A stretch of DNA of 64,000 nucleotides from Erwinia sp050410775 (lineage in GTDB: Bacteria > Pseudomonadota > Gammaproteobacteria > Enterobacterales > Enterobacteriaceae): NCBI RefSeq assembly GCF_050410775.1, contig NZ_CP191229.1. One strand, given 5' to 3'. Below are positions 17,600-25,519 of the stretch, one piece after another. Each line of letters begins with the position of its first letter. The first letter of the stretch is position 1. The notes beneath the pieces were generated by a model. That model worked only from the letters and a program-made list of their open reading frames with translations. It was not told the origin of the DNA and made no database searches. A program made the position numbers and the translations under genes.

Positions 17600-18030
17600 A
17601 AAAACTTCCTATTCGTGTTTAATTTCTTCCGCCGATAGCACAGGTTGTTGAAAAGTAATTTCCCCGCCATCTGCAGCCGTGATGCCTGAATAATTGTAGT
17701 CAGGGGGCACTATTTGCGCCATTAAAGCAGCAGGATTACGCTCGCTGTTTCTGTAAGAAAAGTTATATTGTTGTGTAATAAAGGATTTAATTTTCAGCGC
17801 TTCGCTTCAGCCCCGCATCCCTACAGGGATTTCATTACGCTCTACTTTTATTTGCGTCGGATTTAAACAATCCTTTGTTATTTAAAGATAATACATAACT
17901 TTTTAAGGCTCTGGTTACTATATCTGGCAATGCCTATGCCCGATCGTGCTATGCCAGCGGATGATATATCTCACAGAAGAAAATATTCCGCATGTGCATA
18001 TTGCTTCACGGGCTTTCGGTTAACAGGCGT
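17600..18030. other. AT-rich intergenic region upstream of the first KGG gene
   Basis: About 430 bases. It must include the KGG-gene promoter near 17620-17700. No further gene, RNA or repeat is supported. Confidence 0.5.
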
Positions 18031-18876
18031 TTAATGACCGGTAGATGACTGGAGCGCAGCAAGCCGTTCAAACTCCAGCGCATCATGACTGCAAAATAAC
18101 GTCAGCTCTTGAGAATGAGTGCAGGAAAGCTCTCTGAGCTTCTGTTGGTTAATACGGCGCGCTTTATTGTCCTCAGCCATAAACCACTGATAAAACCGCA
18201 GGCCTGGCGTGCAGTGCCGCTGCGCCTGATGCATCTCTCCGCGATAGAACCAGGCATCACCACCATGTAAAGTCCAGCCGTTGTCGGTGCGTATAGCAAT
18301 GCCGGCATGGCCTGTCGTATGCCCTGCAAGGGGTATCATCAGGATTTCCGGCGGCAGACCGGCCAGCTGATTGACCGCCTCAAAGCCGAACCACCGCTCT
18401 CCAGCCGCCCGGTAGCCCTGCCATCCCGACGTACCGCCCCACTGAGCAGGACGGTAGCGCTGCGTTGCCAGCCAGCTGTGCCGCCGCTGGGCGGTGTTTA
18501 TCTCCTCCTCCATCAGATGCACCCGGGCATGAGGAAAATCACTGATGCCGCCGGCATGATCGAAATCGAGGTGGGTAAGAATGATGTGCCGCACATCTTC
18601 GGCCTTAAAGCCGAGCGCCTGAATTTGTGACAAGGCGGTTAACGATGCTTTTCGCTGAATATTGTTGATAGCCCGAAAGAAAGTCGATAACGTCCTGGCG
18701 GGGGTTTGCATATCCTGATGGCCAAAGCCGGTGTCCACCAGCACCAGGCCGTCATGGTCGGTCTCAACCAGCAGGCAGTGACAGGTCAGCTTCGCTTTTA
18801 GCCCCGCGCTGAACCCATCATAAAGCGCTCCGCCAACAGGGCACATACAGCCGCAGTTGATATGATGTATTTTCAT
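18031..18876 (-). CDS. Metallo-beta-lactamase-fold hydrolase
   Basis: 281 residues from ATG 18876 (GAGGAAA upstream; the longer frame to 18903 lacks support). The MBL fold is seen in the VLVDTGFGHQD strand, the metal motif ILTHLDFDHAGGI, the second metal histidine in IPLAGHTTGHAGI, the HGGDAWF aspartate region and a C-terminal SHD. The first motif reads H-x-D-x-D-H rather than H-x-H-x-D-H. This variant occurs in a subset of MBL-fold hydrolases. An MKIHHINCGCMCPVGG N-terminus is cysteine-rich. Relatives are annotated as lactonase-like or glyoxalase II-like, but the substrate is not known. It stands alone. Confidence 0.82.
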   Translation of the reverse strand: MKIHHINCGCMCPVGGALYDGFSAGLKAKLTCHCLLVETDHDGLVLVDTGFGHQDMQTPARTLSTFFRAINNIQRKASLTALSQIQALGFKAEDVRHIILTHLDFDHAGGISDFPHARVHLMEEEINTAQRRHSWLATQRYRPAQWGGTSGWQGYRAAGERWFGFEAVNQLAGLPPEILMIPLAGHTTGHAGIAIRTDNGWTLHGGDAWFYRGEMHQAQRHCTPGLRFYQWFMAEDNKARRINQQKLRELSCTHSQELTLFCSHDALEFERLAALQSSTGH

Positions 18877-19552
18877 GCAGGTTTCCTCGCTAAATGGCGT
18901 CAATTCGCTTTAGCAGGTAATTATAGTCAACGCCTCGGCAGAGCAATAAAGCCCCCATACACCCCCTTCTCCCTTACTGAAAGAAACCTCATTCAATACG
19001 GAGAAAGCTACCCTGTCTTTCTTATTATTTTCGCTTACTACCGACGGTGAAATTTATGTGGATGCATAAAGGCCGGGATGTAAAACATTCACCTGTAACG
19101 TTCCTTTCCAGGCTAGGGCCGGAAGCAGGCTTGTCTTCTTTTAGTGGACGATGGCGAAAATCATTCACGCTCCGGACGGCGTGATATTGCTCTCTTTTAT
19201 CCTGCCGCTGCAGCTGCCGGAGGACTGTGACTGACTATGCTGCCGAACAATCGATATTGCTATGTTAGCGGCAGAGAGAAAGCGTTGTATCACTTTTCAA
19301 TGTTTACCGGAGCGGGAATTCCACTAACAGGCGCGATATTTTTCTCTGTCTGCAACAGAGGATATACCTGCTGATTTCCCGTTAAGGCAACGAGAGGAGC
19401 CGCTACCCGTTTTCTCTCTCACCCCGATTTTTTTGGCAACCCTGCAAATGCTTATCTTTAGTTTGAAGAACATCTGCGGCGGCACAGCCCCGCTAAACAG
19501 TTAAGTCCGGCACAAAGCGGGCATATAACTTCTCCCTCCCCGTGCTGTCCGA
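18877..19552. other. Intergenic region with no gene recognised
   Basis: About 680 bases. Short frames exist, for example 27 codons from an ATG near 19150, but none has a ribosome-binding site or family resemblance. No clear RNA gene or repeat seen. Confidence 0.5.
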
Positions 19553-19879
19553 TCAGGCGGCCATTTTACGGCACGCATCGGCACAGGCGTGGCATGCCGC
19601 TGCGCATTTCTGGCAGTGATCGTGCTGATGCTTCGCGCATTCATCACCACATTTCTGGCAAAGCTCAGCACAAAGCCTGCAAAGTGCGGGTGCTGATTCA
19701 CTTTCCAGCGCCATAAACTGCGCGGCAAGCCGGCAAAGGCTGGCGCACTGAGTATCCAGACGTATGCATTCACGCATCATACCTATGTTATCTTCCTGCA
19801 GGCAGGAAGCGGCGCAGTGGTCACAGGCGGCCGCACAGCGATAGCAGGCTTCCAGACAGTTCATATAAGATTCGTTCAT
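19553..19879 (-). CDS. Four-helix-bundle copper-binding protein (DUF326 / Csp type)
   Basis: 108 residues with about 18 cysteines spaced as CxxC, CxxxC and CxxxCxxxC along helices (CLEACYRCAAACDHCAASCL; CRLCAELCQKCGDECAKH; CQKCAAACHACADACRK). This is the signature of the cytosolic four-helix-bundle copper storage proteins (Csp3/YhjQ), which bind many Cu(I) ions inside the bundle. There is no signal peptide, so a cytosolic location is expected. ATG 19879 has GGAGG seven bases upstream. It is a single gene. A copper-responsive promoter was not identified. Confidence 0.88.
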   Translation of the reverse strand: MNESYMNCLEACYRCAAACDHCAASCLQEDNIGMMRECIRLDTQCASLCRLAAQFMALESESAPALCRLCAELCQKCGDECAKHQHDHCQKCAAACHACADACRKMAA

Positions 19880-20385
19880 TCATCCTCCTTCATATTATTA
19901 ACGTTACCCTGATAAGCCTGGAACACCCTTTCCGGGCTTTCCAGCTAATTGACCCGATTTCTCTATTTTTCTGCATAAAAATTTTTCCCGTCCTGCTGGG
20001 AAGGCATAAGCGGGGCAGGAAGGTTGCCCTATGACAGACAGCCAGGCGGAAAAAATCATGTTAAGAATAATAATTGCAAGAATGACCGAGTCGCATGCGC
20101 TTTTTATTTTTTTTAAGTTAATTCTTATGTCTAAATAATTATTTCAGGAGAAACATATTAACACCTGGAAACATTCATAATTATAACGCCACCCCCGACA
20201 TAAACCCTTTAACACCTCTTATCTTTATTATTAAAATACAGCAAGTTAGATTAAAAAGCCTTCTAATATGCTTATATTTTCACCTATAAATATTTTTAAA
20301 AAAAGACACCGGAATCATATATCTGTCTTATGCTTATTAGTGCAAACGTGAGATTTCTTTTTGATGAACATTACGGAGGTCTCAA
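19880..20385. other. Very AT-rich region upstream of the YmgA-like gene
   Basis: 20090-20350 is strikingly AT-rich compared with the flanking genes and contains the promoter of the gene at 20386. Such tracts are common H-NS targets. No coding sequence recognised. Confidence 0.5.
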
Positions 20386-20694
20386 TTGACTATATTTTAT
20401 CAGGAAAATAATCAGCAGGTTATGATTGGCGAGGCGACATTAAATCTTATTTTCAGCCATCAGGATATTACCCTGCTATCGCTTATCGAACAATTACACA
20501 TTATGGCCGACGATGAGCAGGATGACGAGCGCCTCCTCGGTATCTGGCAGGCCAGAAAATGGTTGCAGACCTTCAGTAAGGGGTGGCATTCGGATAGCCG
20601 CCCCGACTGGCTGGAGGCGTTAACTTCGCAGGCGGATCGGCGCGTCGCTACGGTCAGCCTGGCCGATCCTGCTTCCCGGCGGCCATCGCGCTAG
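20386..20694 (+). CDS. Small YmgA-like protein
   Basis: 102 residues. The start is TTG 20386, supported by GGAGG seven bases upstream, and no nearby ATG fits. The segment IGEATLNLIFSHQDITLLSLIEQLHIM followed by an acidic stretch and a second helix resembles E. coli YmgA (GQAVLQILRMKINFSLQTLI...). YmgA belongs to the YcgZ-YmgA-AriR group of small connectors that act through the Rcs phosphorelay to change biofilm and motility. The C-terminal third (RRVATVSLADPASRRPSR) is low-complexity and unrelated. It is followed on the same strand by a YcgZ-like and another YmgA-like gene. Family assignment is from recalled sequences and is moderate. Confidence 0.6.
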   Translation: MTIFYQENNQQVMIGEATLNLIFSHQDITLLSLIEQLHIMADDEQDDERLLGIWQARKWLQTFSKGWHSDSRPDWLEALTSQADRRVATVSLADPASRRPSR

Positions 20695-20987
20695 CCGACG
20701 ATAAAATCAGGCCAGCGGGCAACCCACACCGCTGGTCAGCGTTTCGCCGGCCTTTCTGTCCTGCTCCCCTGCGTTTTTCCGCTCAGATTCTTCTGCTAAA
20801 AATGACTGTTCTGCCCTTATCACTGCAAAAAAAAGCCATTCTTTTCAATATAATTTATTGAATAATAAGACTTAGCACTTTTTGCAAAAACCTTACTTCT
20901 TTAAAAATCCACTATTACTGTACAAGTTATGAATTCCTGTATAACTTTAGCGCAAATCACTTTTTCTTAACAACTCAAGGCAGATAT

Positions 20988-21233
20988 ATGCGTCAGGACG
21001 GCTCTAACCCGAAAGCAGAGAACGATATCAGCCGTTACTTCAATGACGCGGCGCTTCCTTCCCAGCAGGAGACGCTGGGGCAAATCGTCGTAGAGATTCT
21101 GCGATCCGACGGGCAAATTACGCGTAAAGCCATCTGCACCAAACTGCTTAAGCGCCTTGAGCTTTCCACCTCAGCAGAACAGGAAAAGCATTATCAGGCG
21201 TTGATCGGCATGCTGTTTGGCCGGGCTGATTAA
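20988..21233 (+). CDS. YcgZ-like small regulatory protein
   Basis: 81 residues that align along their whole length with E. coli YcgZ: AISRYF-type helix (NDISRYFNDAALPSQQETLG), IVVEILRSDGQITRKAICTK and EKHYQALIGMLF. YcgZ is part of the blue-light/cold-induced ycgZ-ymgA-ariR operon that feeds into the Rcs phosphorelay in E. coli. ATG 20988 has AAGG eight bases upstream. No BluR/BluF homologue lies nearby, so control must differ. It is one of up to four members of this small-protein group within 1.7 kb. Confidence 0.75.
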   Translation: MRQDGSNPKAENDISRYFNDAALPSQQETLGQIVVEILRSDGQITRKAICTKLLKRLELSTSAEQEKHYQALIGMLFGRAD

Positions 21234-21410
21234 ACGTTCTACCCGCTAAACGCTTATCCAGCATTTATTCTTTCTTCGGGTGAGTTTACCGTAACCCCCC
21301 TGACCTCTCTCTTTCCGGTCATGCTGACCATCGGATGCCTGAAAGGGATTATACTCAACGGCTAAGGTTTTATGGAAATGTGCCTGAATAACTGATTCAG
21401 AGATGTAGGT

Positions 21411-21704
21411 ATGTATCAAAAAGATGAAGATATATTGACCGATATTATATTTGGTGAAGCGATTCTTGCCCTCCTCCGGGGGGACGCACCTGTCAGTAAC
21501 GCGTCGCTGATACAACAATTGCAGCAAATGGCCGCTGTCGAAAAAGTCCCTGCCAAACAACGTGCCTGCCAACTTGCCATCGCGGAAGTGAGAAACAACC
21601 GGCCGGCACCGCCAAAACCTGTTATGCATCGCGTCCGTGGCCGCGATAACATTACCCATCTTTTTACGAGCGAAGGTCCGCCTGACGGCGCCAAGAAACA
21701 CTGA
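21411..21704 (+). CDS. Second small YmgA-like protein
   Basis: 97 residues. The segment IIFGEAILALLRGDAPVSNASLIQQLQQM is the same helix-loop-helix type as in the 20386 gene and in E. coli YmgA. The tail contains a basic, proline-rich segment (NNRPAPPKPVMHRVRGRD) reminiscent of the basic tail of YmgA (GGPNRRTATAD). The start ATG 21411 has only a weak ribosome-binding site (AGG close to the start). The gene lies 177 bases after the ycgZ-like gene on the same strand. Role in Rcs signalling is inferred only from the family. Confidence 0.6.
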   Translation: MYQKDEDILTDIIFGEAILALLRGDAPVSNASLIQQLQQMAAVEKVPAKQRACQLAIAEVRNNRPAPPKPVMHRVRGRDNITHLFTSEGPPDGAKKH

Positions 21705-21866
21705 GCGAGGGTTGCCCTACGCCGTTCTGAGCCTTATGACTACTGTCTGTATCCGATAGCACCCAGAGTGGCAATGGCTGAAGAGAGGACAGGAAGAACG
21801 GTGGTTTAAAAGCGGGTAGCGGAAGGTAATGACGATAAAACGTGATGCTCTCTCCCTGCGCAGGCC

Positions 21867-22082
21867 TTACCGGGCCTCTTCAAGCAACTTACGAAAAGCC
21901 ATCTGGTAGATGATTTTCTTTCCTTTCTGCGTCGATTGCGCGCTGTGAACCTGCAACATGATAAGTATGTTTTGCTTACCCAGCGGTTCCCCTGCTTCAA
22001 TCAGCTCCGAAACGGCGCGACCTATTACTGCGTGGATAGCGGGTAAATAATCCTCTTTCTGGCCGTGCACACAGACTCCCAT
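21867..22082 (-). CDS. AriR/YmgB-like small protein, possibly N-terminally shortened
   Basis: Up to 71 residues. IHAVIGRAVSELIEAGEPLGKQNILIML matches the AriR (YmgB) core [25 protein letters not shown], and a second helix follows. E. coli AriR has 88 residues and about 20 more at the N-terminus, which are missing here. The ATG at 22082 has no good ribosome-binding site. The gene may be truncated or use an unusual start. It faces the three related plus-strand genes. Confidence 0.5.
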   Translation of the reverse strand: MGVCVHGQKEDYLPAIHAVIGRAVSELIEAGEPLGKQNILIMLQVHSAQSTQKGKKIIYQMAFRKLLEEAR

Positions 22083-22220
22083 GGCAGCTGAACATACATA
22101 CAGTCTGGCACTTTAATAATCGTATTGCGCTGAGGAGATAACGCCCGCTTTTTCCTGCGACGCTGCCTGCCCTCGCTATCCCTGCTAAACCCGATTCTGC
22201 CGATAAACGCGGCTTTTTGC

Positions 22221-22496
22221 TTATTTACCCGAGTACTTTTTGAGGACATCCTGCTCAACCGCTGTTCTTCTCCCTGCTGAGTTTAAAGAAGAGACGTTGC
22301 CTGCATGCCTTAGCGTCTCGACGTGACGCGCAAAGTCCTCGTGGACTTCCGGACTGCATATATTTACGGAAGCGCCGCCATCTTCATCGATCAGGATGCG
22401 TTCGCCATCATCTTTCTCCTCCTGCATATCTCTTCGTGACATTACACTTAAAAGACGCTCAGGGCTGCTGAACAGACTTTTTAACAGGCTGTACAT
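22221..22496 (-). CDS. Hypothetical protein downstream of the manganese catalase gene
   Basis: 91 residues from ATG 22496. The open frame reaches 22583, but that extension overlaps the end of the catalase gene. The product begins MYSLLKSLFSSPERLL, has an acidic centre (EEKDDGERILIDEDGG) and a basic tail (AVEQDVLKKYSGK). I do not recognise a family. It lies 52 bases after the catalase stop on the same strand, so it could be co-transcribed with yciFE-katN. Ribosome-binding site (AAAGAG) is modest. Confidence 0.5.
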   Translation of the reverse strand: MYSLLKSLFSSPERLLSVMSRRDMQEEKDDGERILIDEDGGASVNICSPEVHEDFARHVETLRHAGNVSSLNSAGRRTAVEQDVLKKYSGK

Positions 22497-22548
22497 GTAA
22501 ATAATCTCTTTGAAATAGAAAGACGGCCCGCAGGCCGTCACGGTAATA

Positions 22549-23448
22549 TCAGGATTTTTTGGCGGGTGCCGAATCATTTTCAATCGGTGGAACGGAGCCG
22601 ATATCGGTACCGGTGACCGGGTTGACCGAAGGATCGGAAGCTGTACGTTTAATCATACTGTCCAGGTTAGCCTGTTGCTCCGCGGGGAGCTGCACGCTTG
22701 CCATTCCGTCGCCGCCATCCACAGCCGGGGAAGGATTAGCGATATAGTTGAAGTTTTCATCGGAGTTCCAGCTACCGCGGACCTCTCCACCTTCAGACAT
22801 GTTGTAGTAGTTATTGGCGTACTGCTCAATCGGCGGCAGTTTTCCTGGCGGGAAGTTATTACGGATAGAATAGAGCGCTTTTTCAAACGAAATCTGGTGC
22901 GCGACTTCTCGCGTCATGAGAAAGCCCAGCGCATCTTTTACGCCCGGGTCGTCCGTCATATTGATCAGGCGTTCATAAAGGATTTTTGCTCTTGCTTCAG
23001 CAGCGATATTGGAGCGCAAATCTGCCGTCACTTCGCCAATGGTATCAATATAGGCCGCGGTCCATGGCACGCCGCCTGAGTTAGTCAGTGCAGGTCCGCC
23101 GCCATATAACAGCGAGGTCAGATGGCTGTCGTTACCGTTTCCGGTGATATTACGGTACAGCTCACCTTCCTTTTCAGTACCCTCAGCCAGATCGCCTTTT
23201 GCGCCCTTGTTCAACATGCCGACCAGCGATCCAATGATTTCAAGGTGGCTCAGTTCTTCAGTGGCGATATCCATCAGCATATCTCTGCGGCCTGGATCGT
23301 CATCTCCCAGCCCCTGGGTAAAATAGCGGCAGGCGGCGGCCAGTTCGCCCTGCGGTCCGCCAAACTGCTCAAGCAGCAAGTTTGCCAATCCTGGATTTGG
23401 CCCGGCAACCCGTACGGTGTATTGCAATTGTTTTACGTGTTTAAACAT
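22549..23448 (-). CDS. katN: Manganese (non-haem) catalase
   Basis: Dimanganese catalase that dismutates hydrogen peroxide. It has 299 residues. The ferritin-like four-helix core shows the metal ligands: Glu in GELAAACRYF, Glu-x-x-His in IATEELSHLEII, Glu in IAAEARAKILYERL and His in TREVAHQISFEKAL. The tail (about 230-299) is polar and disordered-looking. ATG 23448 has GGAGTGAG upstream. It follows yciE and yciF on the same strand, matching the yciGFE-katN stress operon known from Salmonella, which is RpoS-dependent. The symbol katN follows that operon. Confidence 0.93.
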   Translation of the reverse strand: MFKHVKQLQYTVRVAGPNPGLANLLLEQFGGPQGELAAACRYFTQGLGDDDPGRRDMLMDIATEELSHLEIIGSLVGMLNKGAKGDLAEGTEKEGELYRNITGNGNDSHLTSLLYGGGPALTNSGGVPWTAAYIDTIGEVTADLRSNIAAEARAKILYERLINMTDDPGVKDALGFLMTREVAHQISFEKALYSIRNNFPPGKLPPIEQYANNYYNMSEGGEVRGSWNSDENFNYIANPSPAVDGGDGMASVQLPAEQQANLDSMIKRTASDPSVNPVTGTDIGSVPPIENDSAPAKKS

Positions 23449-23518
23449 AGCTCACTCCGGTTTTTATAAAATATCCTGCTGGCCTGCCCTCAGGCAGGCC
23501 TTTCGCTGGTGCTGCGAA

Positions 23519-24025
23519 TTATTTTTTTGCTTCCACACCTGGCGCGGCAGATCGCACCAAAAACTGCTCGGTGACGTCCGGCAAATGTTTCAGGCACCAG
23601 TCAGCCATGGCGACTTCCTGTTCACGGATTTGTGCAAAAATGCGCGCGCCTTCCTGGTCACCGACCACTTCGGCCGCAGCGATCAATGAGGTATAGCTGG
23701 CGATTTCGAGGTTCTCGAAGACATAACCACTCATGGCGCCTTTAACCACCTCATCATCAGCCATCATGCCGCCCATCGCCTGACCCATCGCCGACAGCTT
23801 GCCCATCGCATCTTTAATCGTGGAACTTGAGGTGTCGTACCTGTCAATAACGGACTGCACCATCGCCTGCTGCTGACGCGTTTCCTCGATATGCTGCTCA
23901 ATGCGGGCTTTCAGATCGGGGTAGTGCTCAAGCCTACCTGCCATTTTTTCCAGCATGCTTTCTGCCTGCTTTTCCATTGCGTGGGCGTCTTTTACCCAGT
24001 CAAGATAGTGTTCTTCATTCGTCAT
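23519..24025 (-). CDS. yciE: YciE-type ferritin-like protein (DUF892)
   Basis: 168 residues forming a ferritin-like helical bundle. MTNEEHYLDWVKDAHAMEKQ supplies the first ligand-bearing helix, EQHIEETRQQQ the second, and ASYTSLIAAAEVVG and REQEVAMADWC the later ones. Members of DUF892 bind metal and are stress-induced, but the reaction is not established. ATG 24025 has GAGGTG upstream. It is 41 bases downstream of yciF and 70 bases upstream of katN, so it belongs to the same operon. Confidence 0.92.
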   Translation of the reverse strand: MTNEEHYLDWVKDAHAMEKQAESMLEKMAGRLEHYPDLKARIEQHIEETRQQQAMVQSVIDRYDTSSSTIKDAMGKLSAMGQAMGGMMADDEVVKGAMSGYVFENLEIASYTSLIAAAEVVGDQEGARIFAQIREQEVAMADWCLKHLPDVTEQFLVRSAAPGVEAKK

Positions 24026-24066
24026 GATGCACCTCTCACGTTATGGTTGCCCTACCGTCTGCTCAA

Positions 24067-24540
24067 TTACTGCTGTTCTGCAATGACGGTCAGTTTTTCA
24101 TCCGTTGTTTTTTCTTCATTGAGCGTCTCGGTCAGCAGTTTTTCCGCTTCCGTATAGCCGAGTCTGGCGGCCATAGCGCGCAACGTGCCGTAGGTTGCAA
24201 TTTCATAGTGCTCTACCTTCTGCGCAGCACCAATTAACCCTGCATCCCTGACCGGACCGGCCTCCACTGAATCAATGATTTCCTGGGCTTCTTCGACCAA
24301 ACCTTCCAGCGCGTGGCACTTCATGCGTTTGATGCGTACGCCCTCGGTCTTTTCAACCAGCTGGTCCAGACGCTCGATCTGTCCCTGCGTCTCTTCAAGG
24401 TGCTGTTTAAAAGCCGCGACCAGTTTTTCATCGGTAGCGGCGCGGGCCATCTTAGGCAGCGCACGGGTGATCTGCTTTTCTGCACTATAGATATCGGATA
24501 AGTCGTGGATAAACAGGTCTTCCAGGGTCTTGATAGTCAT
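24067..24540 (-). CDS. yciF: YciF-type ferritin-like protein (DUF892)
   Basis: 157 residues. MTIKTLEDLFIHDLSDIYSA, EKQITRALPKMARA, HLEETQGQIERLDQ, IKRMKCHALEGLVEEA and AAQKVEHYEIATYGTL closely follow E. coli YciF. It is a dimeric helical-bundle protein with a predicted di-metal site, stress-induced and of unknown reaction. Two adjacent ATGs exist (24543 and 24540). The second is better spaced from GGAG. It heads yciF-yciE-katN. The yciG-like KGG gene lies upstream but behind a terminator. Confidence 0.92.
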   Translation of the reverse strand: MTIKTLEDLFIHDLSDIYSAEKQITRALPKMARAATDEKLVAAFKQHLEETQGQIERLDQLVEKTEGVRIKRMKCHALEGLVEEAQEIIDSVEAGPVRDAGLIGAAQKVEHYEIATYGTLRAMAARLGYTEAEKLLTETLNEEKTTDEKLTVIAEQQ

Positions 24541-24543
24541 CAT

Positions 24544-24883
24544 TCTCTCCGTTTTGAAACAGACAAAAATTACGAATCAGGTAAACGATAAAAGTCTTAT
24601 TAACCTGTTAAGCATAGAAGCTATTGCTTCTATTTCCAGAGACGACACCAAAAAAAAAAGCCATATTGAGATTAGTCTTAATGAAATTCCAGAAGAAAAA
24701 CCAGGCAGGGGAAGTAAGCGAGAGGGTTATTCTGGCTAATTCGTATGGAGGTTTTTTGTTACTGAAAGGTAAATGAGCAGGGATTTAATAATAATGCAGA
24801 TATTATTTAACTCAGAATGAAACCCACCTACAAGAATAAACCCTGGATCTTTTCCCTTCAGGGGGGAATTATTATGTTCTCAA
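24544..24883. other. Region between yciF and the yciG-type gene
   Basis: About 340 bases that must hold the yciF promoter. 24590-24840 is AT-rich. Nothing else recognised. Confidence 0.5.
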
Positions 24884-24913
24884 AAAAACCCACTTCCTGA
24901 AACGAAAGTGGGT
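24884..24913 (-). terminator. Terminator of the yciG-type gene
   Basis: ACCCACTT (24888-24895) / AAGTGGGT (24906-24913). On the minus strand T residues follow the stem (A-run 24882-24888). It separates the KGG gene from yciF. Confidence 0.8.
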
Positions 24914-24954
24914 TTTATGCCGGTACTATCGTACCGGACAGCACTTAACAGGTC

Positions 24955-25119
24955 TTAATCACGGCGGCTATTCTGTCCGCCTTTTTTACCCGCTTCAGAC
25001 GCTTTTTCACGGTCATTCTTGAAGTTACCGCCGCTACTCTGTCCGCCTTTCTTACCTGCTTCAGATGCTTTTTCACGATCCTCGGCGAAGTTGCCGGAAT
25101 TACCACGATGCTGAGTCAT
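24955..25119 (-). CDS. yciG: KGG-repeat stress protein YciG
   Basis: 54 residues, shorter than typical gene-calling limits. It begins MTQHRGNSGNFAEDREKASE and has two EKASEAGKKGGQ repeats joined by SSGGNFKND. It aligns closely with E. coli YciG (HRGGSGNFAEDREKAS; GGNFKND). Its position upstream of yciF-yciE-katN on the same strand supports the name, although a terminator lies between. ATG 25119 follows AGGAAG. It is a paralogue of the gene at 17420-17599. Confidence 0.88.
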   Translation of the reverse strand: MTQHRGNSGNFAEDREKASEAGKKGGQSSGGNFKNDREKASEAGKKGGQNSRRD

Positions 25120-25519
25120 ATTATCTTCCTCTTCGTGTTTGAATTTTTACCGGGTCCCCGTTATCTGCTAACTCTTTGACAAATAATTGTCATCGCGCTG
25201 GCAGATTCACTATATAAGGCCCTCAGTAACGTCGTGCATGAATAACTCTAGCAACATACCTCCTGGTTTCAAGAAATAGTTGATAAAAAATACCTATCAA
25301 ATTCCGCCACTGACTAACCTTCTGAGAGAGCTACATTTTTAATGCAGCACGAACATCTGATAGCGTTAAAATAATGTAAGCGAATAATAATCTTTTTACT
25401 TATGGCTGAATGTAAAAATATATTATTTTGTAAAGGCTACCGCTGACGTTTTTTATCTCCTGCTGCGGAACGGGCATCTGCTTATAAACCGCATCGGCCC
25501 GCTCCCACACCGTTGTACC
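25120..25519. other. Intergenic region upstream of yciG
   Basis: 400 bases, AT-rich from 25240 to 25440. It should contain the yciG promoter. No coding frame or RNA recognised. Confidence 0.5.

Noticed and set aside
22025..22258. 77-codon minus-strand frame between the 91-residue gene and the AriR-like gene
   Set aside because: Overlaps the AriR-like frame, highly basic, no family. It could contain the lost N-terminus of the AriR-like gene through a frameshift, but I see no YmgB-like residues in it.
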